Part shown: positions 1-10,837 of the stretch, piece by piece
Layout: every line of letters starts with the position of its first letter
Numbering within the stretch: the stretch's first letter is position 1
NCBI GenBank assembly: GCA_003024785.1
Contig: PUQB01000061.1
Span: 463,501 to 527,500 of the forward strand
Reading direction: 5' to 3'
Origin: Selaginella tamariscina
Lineage: Eukaryota > Streptophyta > Lycopodiopsida > Selaginellales > Selaginellaceae
DNA length: 64,000 nt
Position numbers and translations under genes: made by a program
Notes under the pieces: model-generated
Database searches by the model: none
What the model was told of the DNA's origin: nothing
What the model saw: only the letters and a program-made list of their open reading frames with translations

Positions 1-556
1 GGAACCCAGTAATTCCCGAAGCGGAAGATCCTTTGAAGATGCCAATAAGATATTCCCAGAAGATTTTAGAAAGTTCCAAAAGCTTCTAGAGGGAATATTC
101 TTAGAATATTCTTAATTCTCATCTAGAATATTCTTAAAATATTCTTAGTCCTCATCCACAAGGAATATTCTTGGTCCGCATCCAAGATATTCTTAGAATA
201 TTCCTAACACAACACACATTCAACATCATTCGCCTTGTCACTTGTGCTATCGAGTTTGCTCTGATAGCTTCGAGTCCACCTCCAACGTGATGGGGTCTAG
301 CAATCTAGCTTAGACCCCTTGACATATCTCTGCTCCTACTTTGGCCTTCTCCGGCCACAACATCACTTTAAGAGTCCACTAGATCCAAACAACCTTCACC
401 ATAGAGTTCCATGCCAAAACAGCCTTTATTGTAGAGTCTAGGGCCAAAACGGCCTACCGTAGAGTTCACGACCATATCAAGTCATACCGTAGCCCAATGT
501 GGCTATTGGGCCCTTACCAATAGACCATGGGTCTGACCGAGGCACCCGAACCTAAT
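1..556. other. No gene seen; AATATTC-rich repeat DNA
   Basis: I see no credible reading frame here. The first 210 bases are dense in AATATTC/GAATATT words that pair into short palindromes. The same words recur in AT-rich DNA throughout the left half of the window, so this is probably repeat-derived. Confidence 0.5.
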
Positions 557-2205
557 TGTCAGAGTTTTAACCCGAAGGGCCAACACGTGGCAACATGTGG
601 TTATCAAGTGGCCATTCGGCGTCATCACCATGTATGAGCAACGCTAAATCTTTAAAGATAACCCTAAGAGTCTGACTCAGAGGCCCAATTAGGCAGAAGA
701 CTTAGAGTCCTACCCTAAGTCCCCTAGAATGACCATTTTCTAAACCCTAAAAGATAACTCGAGTAGACTTTAAGATTCTGTCCCAGTAGACCTAGACAGG
801 CTCATACCTTAACCCCATAAAGGAGATGTATCTCACACATACCCTTGTGACAGAGCCAAGGTATCATCACTTACCCCTTGAGGAATCACTCTCATTCGGG
901 AGTACAACCCCTTTAGGGTAACAAGGGGTACCCAACCCCTAAGGGTTTGAGTGGCCAAGTCATACCTAGACCTAGGGCTAATACTTAGTGAAGACACGAG
1001 TGTGCGCCGTAGGCAGACACGAGTGTTCTGCTAAGCAAACTCCCTAAGGCTAAGTTTGGTTAATTCTAAGTACCCTGCTAACACACTTAGGTTGTTCAAT
1101 TCTTGGATTCCAAAGAGAACACTCCTCTAGCCAAGTGAGCCAAAGCACACCTAGTTACGAGACCTAACCTCCCTTGAGCAGATGCTCAGGGCTTAACACC
1201 CTAGTGCAAGCACAAGCATGTTTGTTTGTTAAAGTATCCAACCCCTTGGTGACAAGCCCATGACACAACCCCAAAGGGCATGCCTTGGGCGTTATATCAT
1301 GTGACGTCTAGCCCAGTGTCACATCTTCATGTGACACTGCCTTCCACGATGGGCTATCAGCCATAGCCCTTAGATTCGAGAGTTGCACCAAGTGCCACAA
1401 ATGTGGCTCCTAAATGCCAACTCTAGAACCCCTTAGTGAACCCTTAAAGAACTAGGTAACGTGAACCTGTCAAATAAGATTCCATGCCCATAATTAGACA
1501 AGGACATGGATGTGCCTTGCTTAGCCATGAGTGCTACACTAGCTTGACGTGGAGGAGAAGGCTGGAGACAAGCCTCTACCTCTGCCTCTTGGAACATGCA
1601 ATTCGACAAGACCTCCCAAGCATGGATTCGCCAACGTTAAGGGTAAGCTACCCCGAAGGTGGGATGTACCCCTGTCATCTGGAAGTTAGGGCAGCACAAC
1701 AGAGGGTTGTGCCTTGACGACACAAGCTAGAGCTTGCACCGGAAGAAGAGTAACGAGCTCAGTCATGAACCCAGGAACCCTCACTCTTACATACTCTACT
1801 TTATTTATGTGACAGAGCCCCCCCCCCGGTTTTCCTGTTTACATAAATGGGCACAGAATCTCATTCCAGAGGGAATATACTTGGTGAGTTATCCATCAAT
1901 CCCTAAACCCTAACCTGTTAAACCTAGGGGTATTTTTAAACATATCCGACATGCCGAACTCACCGGAACTAACCATTAACCCAACCGGGACATGGAAAAT
2001 CAAGGTAAGAGTTTTCTAGATGAAACTGCTAGCTTCGCCTAGAGTTTCTTGCAAATACCTAATGACACCCGGCTGGACGATCACTAGATATCCAAGTGCA
2101 TTAAGCAGGCATGTTTCTTCTACACTTAGGGCATATCAACATAGTTTGGTAAGTAACAACAGTCAACGTCCAAAGTAAAGAGGAGTCATAATAAAAATTA
2201 TGACA
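557..2205 (-). mobile_element. Solo LTR of a retrotransposon with 5-bp target duplication
   Basis: A 1,649-bp block begins TGTCAGAG and ends ATTATGACA, so its tips are the inverted pair TGTCA/TGACA. It is flanked on both sides by the identical pentamer CTAAT (552-556 and 2206-2210), the target duplication expected of an LTR-element integrase. A diverged copy in the same orientation lies at 25188-26790, beside what reads as the 3' end of a pol gene on the minus strand. That sets the transcriptional strand as minus. No internal region is present, so the element was reduced to one LTR by recombination. Reading frames inside the block (for example 1484-1717) recur in the second copy but look like chance frames. 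Confidence 0.85.
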
Positions 2206-2210
2206 CTAAT

Positions 2211-2645
2211 ACTGAGTAGCGTTGGGCCACAATGGTTTCTCACAGCCAAGGCAGCCCCTAAACAAAGCTCAAAAGTCTATCTTAGAATCACCCTACCATA
2301 AGACTCCATGTTTAGCTTAAAACCAGTGACAAGCAAGCTTGAGAGTTGGGGAGGGGCCCACCATATCCACCTGTGAGTTAAGACTCTCACTCTAGGACTA
2401 AGTCCCTAAGCCATTGCTCGTATCTCCACCCAACCGTCATGTCCCAACTCACTTCCCTCCCCTAATGGGCTCCAACAATCCAAGTTCTTAAGGAGCCACC
2501 ACAATTAAGCCAAGCTCCAAACAAGAAGGCCACCTTGTCTCAATCTCAATGCATCATGCACCACATCCAACTCAGGCCATTGTGCAAGCTGAGCTCACAC
2601 TTGGGCCTTGATAGGTCTCCCGTGTGAGTTTCACCTCATGGGGGA
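2211..2645. other. No gene seen
   Basis: This is a non-coding stretch between the solo LTR and the 40-bp tandem repeat. It holds scattered CTCACTC/GGGAGTGAG-like words that foreshadow the tandem repeat, and nothing else I can name. Confidence 0.4.
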
Positions 2646-2866
2646 GCCACTCCATCTACAACAGGTCTTGGGAGTCAACACAGGCCTCACTCCATCCATA
2701 GCAAGCACTGGGGGTGAGCATGGGCCTCACTCCATCCACAACAACCATTGGGAGTGAGCACAAGCCTCACTCCATCCACAACAAGCATTGGGAGTGAGCA
2801 CAAGCCTCACTCCACCCACAACGTGTATTGGGAGTGAGCATGGGCCTCACTCCATCCACGAGATTT
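2646..2866. repeat. Tandem repeat, 40-bp unit, about 5.5 copies
   Basis: Units start at 2646, 2686, 2726, 2766, 2806 and 2846, exactly 40 bases apart. Each opens with CTCACTCCATCCAC and closes with a GGGAGTGAGCA word. The last unit breaks off where PPR-like coding sequence begins. Confidence 0.9.
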
Positions 2867-2990
2867 TCTGGTTACTCCCAATTGGGCCACATCCTAGATG
2901 CCAAGTGCCTATTTGAATCCCATAAAGTGTTTGCCAACACCATCTCTTGGACGGGTCTAATCCAGGCCTACTATCAAAACTGCCAATTGA
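2867..2990 (+). pseudogene. PPR protein relic, fragment 1
   Basis: The frame reads GYSQLGHILDAKCLFES, then NTISWTGLIQAYYQNCQL. This is a pentatricopeptide repeat (compare the usual 'YAKCG..DA..VF' and 'SWT.LI.AYAQ.G'). PPR proteins are organellar RNA-binding proteins. The frame is abruptly lost after AAACTGCCAATTGA (2977-2990). That 14-mer recurs at 5430-5443, where the PPR frame resumes. This is the first of three pieces of one host gene cut by insertions. Upstream repeats are missing or replaced by the 40-bp tandem array. Confidence 0.7.
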
Positions 2991-5429
2991 GGCAGAATGT
3001 GATCCGAATATTGAGGAGCGCCTTGTGGTAGCTAAAGGCACATATGCATGATCTTGTGTCTGATCTGTGTAGATCCTTGATTCTCCTTTAGATTTGAAGG
3101 GCTTTTGTGCAGTCTTGATTGGTTCTCAAAGCGTTTTGTTTGCCGCTCGGTGGGAGTGGAAGAGTGTGCCTTGGAGAAGTACACTCTTGTAAGATTAGGC
3201 TATTGTATGCATTGCATGGGCTGCTGCGGCTTCATGTGGGAGGTATGTATGCAATTTCCGATTGATTCACATGGGTGTGGTGTGGATTTCAACCGGTGAA
3301 GCTTTTGGGATTTTGGGATGATGTATATTGTGAGTTCTTCTTCATATGCGGGCCTCCTCCCTCCTTTGGGCATTTGCATGGGGATATTTGCCTGAAGTAT
3401 TGCTATAATTCTCTTATCCTGATGTTTTTTTGGTGATCCCATGGTGGCAAATGGGTATTACTGTGCTGGTTATGAGAGGTGTCATGGTGGTAGATGTGCC
3501 GTTTGTCCTGGATGTGTTCGGTTTGTGAGATTGTACATTTGCAGGGGGCATTTGTTTGGAGTATAAACTGCTATGGTTGAGGTCTAGTGAGGTGTGCCAA
3601 ATGGGTGCTTGGTTACCTCTATGCTAGTTGTGCATTTGTTGTTGTCACAGCATTTCCCTCTTCGGGCATTTGTCGAGGAACATTTGTCCGAGGCGTTAAG
3701 GCTGTTTTTGAGGTCTGGCAATATGTTTGATGCTTTCAAGGTGATGAATAGAGACTGTATGTGTTGGACATGGGCCTGGATTTGTTTTCTCTTTCCCCAG
3801 AAGCAGCAAATACCTTCGGTTTGTGAGGTATTTGTGTTTCCCCCTTTGGGCATTTGTGGGGGCATTTGCCTGAAGTGTGTACGCTGTTAATGAGGCTTGG
3901 TATGCTGGTCTGGGCGTGGTGCTTGTGGTATATGCTGGATTTGGTCCCAGGTTTTCATTTTACAGCATTTCCCTCCTTCGGGCATGTGCAGGGAGGCATG
4001 TTGCTTGATGTATAGCGGTTGTTTCAGTGGTCTGGTGGTACTTGTGATGCTTTAAGGTTGTTCTATAGACTTAGTAGGTGCTAGACATGGGCCGGTTTAT
4101 GTTTATTTTTCTTTGGGAACAGTGAAGTCCACTCAGTTTGATGGACAACTACATTTTTCCCTTTTGGCATTTGCGGGGAGAGTTTGGCTTCTCGCGAATG
4201 CTACTGTTTCAGAAGTTTGGTTTGGGATTGAGGGTATAAGGATGCATGGTCGTTGCCTGGGCTGGACGTATGGTGACTTTGGATATGTTTTCGTTCTGAA
4301 ACAACATTTTGACAGGTCTTTTCGGTGGTTAAGGCCTGTCTTTTTTGATTTTTTTGCTGCGTGGGCTCTTTCTGTTCTGCTTTCTCATCTGCTGGATCTT
4401 CCTCCTCCCGTTGTCTTAATCCTCTACTAGTTGTGCACTGTGGATAGGTCCTTTTAATGGGGGGATGCACTCAACAGTGAGTTTCTCGGTGAAGGAGCCG
4501 CTAAAACCCGGTGTTGACTCATTCTAACTGGCTTATCAAATGAGCAATTACCAACTGTGGGTTTTGATTGAGTGTATCATTCAACATGGGTGGACGAACT
4601 TAGTGAATGATAAGGTGGTTCCATAGGTTGGGATAAGCGGCTGTGTTTGCCAGTTTGCTGGTTTACACAGGATGATTGAGGTTGCGTGGCAGTTTGTTTT
4701 TTTGCTTTTGTTTTTTTTGCTGTTGTGGTGCTAGTTCGTGTGGGTTAGGCACTTGTTGGTGCTACTGTGGCACGTTTGGGTGTGGTGTGGTGTGGCAGAT
4801 GATTCATCCATTGGCTTGGCTCATGTGGGTCGTTTTCAAGGTAGCACAAGTGGTGGCAGGTTTTGAAGGGGTGTTGGTTGATGTGGGTTAGGCACCTCTC
4901 AATGCTCTGTGGAGGAAGGACTTGTGGGCTTCTTGAGGTTGTGTATAGTGCTAGTGGGTGTGGGTTAGGCATTTGCCGGTACTTCTTGGTGTGATGGTGT
5001 GAATTGGTCTCATCCTCCTTGGTGATATCTTTTACTTGGTTACACCATCTTGAAGATTCTTTGGAGTTGGATGAATATTCTTAAGGGATATTCTTGGGAT
5101 ATGCTATTGGGAATATGCTGCTTTATGCAATATGTTTTTGCAGTATATACAGGTCTCCAAAAGGTATATACAAGGGGCAGGTTCTTTGGGTTGTTTCTGT
5201 ATATGAACTGGTTCGTGGACTGGCATGCAACAGTATCCTGATAGAGATCAGTAAAGGTCTGAAGCATGACAAAACCGGGTATCTGCAAGCTCGAGCTTTC
5301 AAGTCCAAGACTCCAAGGTATATGGATATTCTTTGAATATTCTTGGGTATCTTGGAGACAGTAAATAGTTTAGCATACAGAATATTCTTGTATATTTGTT
5401 TTCTTGTGCTTTAATACGATTATCGTTTG
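2991..5429. mobile_element. 2.4-kb insertion in the PPR relic, 14-bp target duplication
   Basis: The block lies between two identical copies of AAACTGCCAATTGA (2977-2990 and 5430-5443). Removing it and one copy joins 'YYQNCQL' to 'KEAFKLFKK', a normal PPR continuation, so it is an insertion. It has no convincing protein, no long terminal repeat and no clear poly-A tail. A 14-bp duplication fits a target-primed retroposon or non-autonomous LINE better than a cut-and-paste element, but the class is not settled. Inside are degenerate repeats (see 3350-4190). AATATTC-rich DNA fills the last 350 bases. Confidence 0.6.
3350..4190. repeat. Degenerate repeats around a GGGCATTTG core
   Basis: A motif of the form CCYTTTGGGCATTTG, followed about 10 bases later by GCATTTGCCTGAAGT or similar, recurs near 3358, 3545, 3657, 3840, 3972 and 4158. 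Spacing is irregular (roughly 110-190 bases). A separate word, TGTGGGTTAGGCA, repeats near 4739, 4882 and 4960. These are old, diverged internal repeats of the insertion, not genes. Confidence 0.55.
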
Positions 5430-5672
5430 AAACTGCCAATTGAAAGAAGCGTTCAAGCTATTCAAAAAGATATATATGTGCAAAATGAGTGTGACTTAGG
5501 TGACGCTAACCAATATCCTCAATGGTTACTGCTACGCGGGCCCGTTGAGCAAAGCTAGAACCCAAGTTCATCAACATGGAGGAGCTAGGGATTTCACCTA
5601 GTCTGCTCCATTTTCACAATATGGTCAATACTTTGAGCTGCATCAAGAAACTTGAGGAGGCCAAAGAATGCA
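5430..5672 (+). pseudogene. PPR protein relic, fragment 2
   Basis: The frame resumes as KEAFKLFKKIYMCKM, runs through a stop codon to VTLTNILNGYCYAGPLSKA, and after a one-base slip reads MEELGISPSLLHFHNMVN and then KKLEEAKEC. This is the late PPR region just before the C-terminal E-type segment ('M.E.GI.P...HY..MV' and 'EEAE'). It stops at the TGCA (5669-5672) that forms the left edge of the 15-kb transposon. The gene had at least one stop and one frameshift, or was under-called, so it is treated as a pseudogene. Confidence 0.75.
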
Positions 5673-5694
5673 CGTTGTAACTAAAGTGGGCATG
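5669..5694 (+). repeat. Left terminal inverted repeat of the 15-kb element
   Basis: The order is TGCA, a variable base (C), the core GTTGTAACTAAA, then GTGGGCATG. It pairs with 20618-20643. The same core ends the related element at 33689 and 39438. The base after TGCA differs among the four ends (C, A, T, C), which suggests it is not part of the conserved transposase site. Confidence 0.85.
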
Positions 5695-5955
5695 ATACGT
5701 GAAAATGGGAATATAAAATAAATTACTAATTAATACTTAAGTTTTAATTATTAATTAATCATTTAATTAATATGTAATTAAGCCTTAAATATTAATTAAT
5801 TAATTAATTAATCCTTCAATAACCTTACTTAGTAAGGAATATTCCTAAAATATCTTAGAATATTCATATTATTCTAAAAATAGTTTACAATAATGAAGAA
5901 ATACTATCAAACATAATTACAAATGAAATCATTTTCTTATCAACATGTTAATTTT
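5695..5955. other. AT-rich left subterminal region
   Basis: Runs of AATTAATTAATT, then AATATTCC and TAGAATATTC words. The reverse complement of this segment, diverged, is found at about 39170-39412 just inside the right end of the related element, so it belongs to the transposon. No gene. Confidence 0.65.
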
Positions 5956-7188
5956 TTATAAATACTTTCTTTCTATCATACAAAGAAATCTTTTCATTTT
6001 GTCTAAATCATCACTCTCCGGATTAATCAAATCATTTTGGTCAATATCTTGATGTTGTTGCCACCACTTAACACTCTCACGAATGCAATTGGGAGTTGCC
6101 ATCCTTGTTAATACATAAGATGTGATAAGAGAAGGTCTGCATAAAGGCTCATCTAAAAACTGACGTTCCTTAAGAATAATATTATAAAGCGCCCGGTTGC
6201 TATCCTTCATTTTATAAAATTCAATATCACGAGAAAGAAAAGCTTCAGGAAATGTATGATACGGTGGATACTGCTCACAAAAATTTTCGAGATTCTTCTT
6301 TCTGAGGCACGTATCCAAGTAGTTCACTAGCTCATCCATGATATCGGTATCAGAATATGGATCGAAAGTGATTGGATGAATACAAGCAATGTTTTGGTTG
6401 AGCATAGCCTTCTGAGGAGAGTCGTCTACTACTAACATCTGTGCGTTCTTCATTATCCTTAAGCGACTGATCTCCCCATGAGTCCCAATTATTCTTTCAT
6501 TCTTGAAGAAGTATGGCTTGCTTTCCTTTCTTATATTGTGAAATTCGAGAGGTTTATAACATATTCGCTGGTCAAAAATCCAATCTTTACGAATCACCTC
6601 TTCTGCAACACTACAATGTTTCTTAAGTAAATTCAACAGCGGTGTTAAGTTATGAATCTGCATGCATGACCAAATCCCCACAAGCGCACCCATCTCCTTA
6701 AGCTTTTGAAAGAGACGATCCAACCCTGGACGAAAAATAATATCATATCGAAATTTACCATGACAAGGAATGAAATCTCCTTGTTTGATTTCTTTTTTCT
6801 ATCCTGGGGCCTTTGTCGATGAAGCAGAACACCATTGACATCCAACAACACAATATGGCCATGAGTAACATGAGATAGCGTTGCCTCTTGAATACTTTGC
6901 AAATCACTTGTTTGCTCCCTTTCACATTTATCCGTTGCCACTATCTCGTTGCCTATCCCTTCATCATTTAATTGTACATCATCCTTACAAGATTCAGATA
7001 TTGCATGCGCTGAAGAAATTGATTTCGGAACTGAAGCCAATAAAAATGATGATGAAGTGGCCCCCATGGTAACGATGTTTTGAGCTGCATTATTATCCAT
7101 TTCCTGCATGAACTCTGTCATTCTGACATGTGGCACAAGAAATTGTCGCCAAACCCCTCTCTTACCTCATGCAATGCTGAAAATCCAT
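5956..7188 (-). CDS. FCP1/NIF-like HAD-fold protein carried by the transposon
   Basis: The gene starts with MDFQHCM at 7188. A 43-bp GT-AG intron (7123-7165) joins it to MTEFMQEMDNNAAQN. The N-terminal third has no recognised domain. HIVLLDVNGVLLHR is HAD motif I of the FCP1/NIF class, with DxN in place of the usual DxD. Then follow RYDIIFRPGLDRLF, MGALVGIWSCM, and near the end MLVVDDSPQKAML (HAD acidic motif VVDDSP). The protein would be about 395 residues. The frame slips once in an A-rich run just after motif I (near 6790). The related element keeps the same exon structure, so the slip may be a mutation or an under-called homopolymer. The family dephosphorylates phosphoserine or phosphothreonine, often on RNA polymerase II. 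Activity here is doubtful because the second motif I aspartate is Asn. Confidence 0.65.
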
Positions 7189-7392
7189 GTTCTCAATTAT
7201 TTCATTACATCTGCAAAATGATAATTAGCTGACCTTAAAATTATCAAGGTATATTATTTACCTTGTTAATGTGTGACCCATGTTTGAACTAAAAGCTTCA
7301 TTAATCCTTGAGAATTTATTTTCTGTACAAATATAAAAGAAATATACAAAAATGCCTTATGTTACACTCATTTACAACTATTCATCACTCTA

Positions 7393-10300
7393 TCAATTCA
7401 TTATCAATTCTTCTTCGCTATTACCTTCTGAGTGAGGCGAAGAAGGTCTAAGCCGCTTGTGAGATGGTTCAAGATCTTCTGCATCTTCTATTGATGTTTC
7501 CATGGGTCCTGGAGTGTGCGAATGTTCTGTACTCCTCGAGATAACTTCCGGTCTAATATCTGATTGAAGTTCGTTCTCAGACTCCGAGATTGAACCAGAT
7601 TCACCTTCAGAGCTATCGCACTTATCTGGAGGGAACTTTCTCAAATACGCCTTTATGGATTCGTTGGGGTACTCAGTTGAGACCCAATCTATCCACTTGT
7701 TCAGGTCCTCAACCATGGTCTTATCCTTTTCAACGGCAAACACACATGTATGCCGAAGGTAACACTCCTTCAAGACGGACCCCCTAGTGCAGTAGTCAAA
7801 AACCCACGCATCACTGTGAGGACCCCTGATCAAGTTGACGATGCTCCGTGCCGCTTGACTTGTAATGTTTGGATAACGTACATTGCCGAATACGTCACTC
7901 ATACCTATCGGTGTATCGGATGGAGGTTCAGGGCCGTTGGAGTGCAAACAGATGCCTGGCCAGTCATTTGGAAGCTTGAAATTGTTTGGCGCATTCCTAA
8001 CAACCAAGTGAACAACGGTATCAATGCACTTGGGATTAGCATCGTTCATATAAAATCCTGTCCAACGATGTCTATTCTTCTTGGCGAAGGCGAAGGCAAA
8101 AGTATCGGTGACATGAGCAAGAATCAAGAAATAAATACCTGAAAAAGTAGGTATCAGTGAAGAGCGCAAGCATGAATTCAATAATAAATACCTTCTATGT
8201 ATATGCTTGCACGGCTAAGTTTCTCCACCAGATCCTCTAGTGCCCTATCTGTCGAAAGATTTTTTGACACCCGCCGATCCATCACGAACAATTGAAACGG
8301 TTTCCTACAAGCAGTGATGTTACCCCATAAAGTCTCCGAATCTAACAACAAACATCTGTAGGGCTTGTCGTGATTCGTAGCATCCTCCTTTATAAGGTTC
8401 AATTCGGTTCTCCGCTGCTGAAGGACTGCCATAAGAGAAGGCGTCATCCCAATGTTCTCCTTTTTGGCGTTGGCGTGCAATAGATTCTTGCCTAGATCTT
8501 CCGATTGGTTCACCCATTCGACAAGCATATCATCGTTCGTCACATGCAAATATTTGCTGACCTCTTCATATGTTGAAGTCGAGGTCCAACCCAGTTTGTG
8601 GCAGTGTATTCCCAACCACTCCTTGAAATGCCTGACCGTCTTCAACTCCATTGCCTTGAGATGAAAAGGAGAGGTTGGGCTGCTGTTATTAATTTGTAGT
8701 TTGCCATCGATCACCAAATCAGCCAAGACTTCCATCTCCTCCATCGTTGTTCCATTTAAAGGCTTCAACCATGTGAGCTTGAAATCGTTGTCTACATCCT
8801 TTGTAGATTGAACAGACTTAGCCTTCGGCGTCTTACTGGGTTTCTTTGCAGACTTTTCTGAGGGCTCCCCTTCACTTGTCTGCTTCTTCTTCAGTGTTCC
8901 TTTTGAAAAGGATTCCATAATCCCCAACCATTTGGCAAAGATCCTATCTTCGGGGCAAGAAATCAACATCATCAGAAAGGATGTTTCCTTCCCGCCCACC
9001 TGGGCAAAATCAACTGCTGCAATTTCTTCAACTCTCTGAGGAAAAAGACAGATTAATATACCGGCGAGATAAATCCCGCCCAAACAATTTGCTTACCCGG
9101 TATTCCGCAGATTGTGTATTCCCTGCGGTAGCTCTTTGTGGTCGCTGAAGAGATTCCCACACGGCTCGCGTGTGTTTAAACTTCTCCCATATTTTGCTGT
9201 TGTAGTGGTTGGTGTCGGCAGCGTCCCATTCCGCCGATAACTTATGGTACTGCTCGATTGTGAGATTCGGCTTAGCTAAAAACGCCGATCTTTTTGTCAG
9301 CTTCTCACGGGTATGCTCGGAAAGTTTTGTTGCCATCGTTCCTTTGTTGTGTTCATCGAGAAGTCGTTGGGCTGCCGTTATTGTGTGCTGGCCACTAATG
9401 ATGTAGTACTTGATAGATTTTTATTCTCCGTCTGAATCTTCATGAGTTGTTCTGGTGTTGTGATCCAGACTTTGTCAGCGCCCTTCCTTCTTTCATAGTA
9501 TGGACACAAAACAGCATTATGTGGAACGGTATAAGAATTGTCGTCCTTCATCTTCTCCATGAGCTCAGCTACACGTTCCTGGTTGAGTGGCCTGTAATTG
9601 AAGTTTGGGTTGACGCTGCAATATTTAACCCTACAAGGATAAATCTTATCATCCAACATCATTTCCTTGTGACTTATTGCAGCATGAGATGCCACAGGTG
9701 CAGCTGACAAAACGATTGATGATTTTCTTTTGCGATCCGAATCAACATGTGTGATCCCCGACTGCAGCTGTTCTAGTGTTCTCGGCACACTCTTCCAGCT
9801 CCCAAAGCCCTAAGCAAATTGAACGTGATCTGTAGAGAACCTGAGACCGAGCCACCTCTCAATCTCCATTATGATGTCGCTGTGTTCTTCTTCAATGTGA
9901 AGAGGGAAGATTGCTCCACTTGCTGATTTTCTGTATTGTGAAGCAATATCTCCTGACAATACACCTACTCGATGAGTCTGAAGATTTCGAAGTAGACATC
10001 CAGATGGATCCCCTCCATAGATGGGCTTTCGTTGAGTTGAAGAAGAACTCCAAGGTCAACATCATTAGTGAACACGTGAACGTCATTATCCACAAGTCGA
10101 CAAAACCACCCGAATTAATGTTGTAACTGACGACCTCTGGATCCGAGAACGTGACATTGGATGGAACAAGGCATATGTGTCGAGCATCGTCCAATCTGGG
10201 TTCGCAGCCTGCTTTCGGGTGCTTGACTAGCGAATCTACTTTCCATTGTTTTGCTTGTCCATGAGATGTGACAGAGGTTAATTTGACAGCAACCATGGTT

Positions 10301-10531
10301 GCTCCAATGCGCTTCCCATTTATCTTAAAATATGGCCAAGTTGATTCCAGAATCCCCCTGCCCATCTCTTCTCCTGCTCTTGTCTTTAATGTCACCTCAA
10401 TTCCACATCTGAATACAAAAATGATTAGTTCAAGTATCCGAGTATAACAGATTTTATTTTAATTCTTACCCAGAATTTGACGACGACTCCATACTAATGA
10501 CTCGATCTCCTTGTTTGATCAAATCGTCCTT
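7393..10531 (-). CDS. ParB-like domain protein with degenerate methyltransferase-like C-terminus
   Basis: Exons on the minus strand: 10531-10470 (first Met at 10492), 10408-9097, 9035-8192 and 8138-7393, all with GT-AG borders; the last two junctions keep the frame. Exon 2 holds YRPLNQERVAELMEKM and, after a slip in an AAAAA run near 9418, YYIISGQHTITAAQRLL. These are the two signature blocks of ParB/Srx-type domains. Exon 3 has a Lys/Ser-rich linker (near 8800-8880) and CLLLDSETLWGN where DNA N6/N4 methylases have DPPY. Exon 4 ends the fold with NITSQAARSIVNLI, then WVFDYCTRGS and CVFAVEKD, the position of the SAM motif DPFxGxG...GxExD. Both catalytic motifs are degenerate. A Ser/Glu-rich tail follows. 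Other slips occur near 10100 and 9800-9950, so the gene is either decayed or mis-called. A DNA-binding regulatory role is an inference. Confidence 0.55.
9063..9080. repeat. Palindrome copy inside an intron of the ParB-like gene
   Basis: GGCGAGATAAATCCCGCC is an imperfect copy of the 18-bp array palindrome. It lies inside the 61-bp intron 9036-9096. The same intronic site survives in the related element (35714-35731), so it predates their separation. Confidence 0.7.
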
Positions 10532-10837
10532 CTGCAAAATAATACACTATGAATACAAATCATATAAAAACGCACACACACTTGTATAAACCCGAATATA
10601 CAAAAATAAATAAAAACAGAGAGAAAGTAACGTAATTAAAAAAAAAAAAAAACATTTGTGTTAGTGCAAAAGAAAGATAACATTTCGTTTTAGAACCACC
10701 ACAAATGTGAGCTCTGGACAGTTTTACATAGATTCCTAGCTTTTACTCGAAATATTATGATAAGATGATAAAAGTAAATAAAATGAGATATGCAACTTAT
10801 ATATACTAATACACATATATATTCACATGGAAGGTGC

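Noticed and set aside
1484..1717. ORF shared by both LTR copies (also 26105-26461)
   Set aside because: It lies inside an LTR, and its conservation is explained by LTR homology. No known domain.
3105..4470. ORFs in the 2.4-kb insertion
   Set aside because: They are short and overlap on both strands, with no recognisable domain. They follow degenerate repeats.
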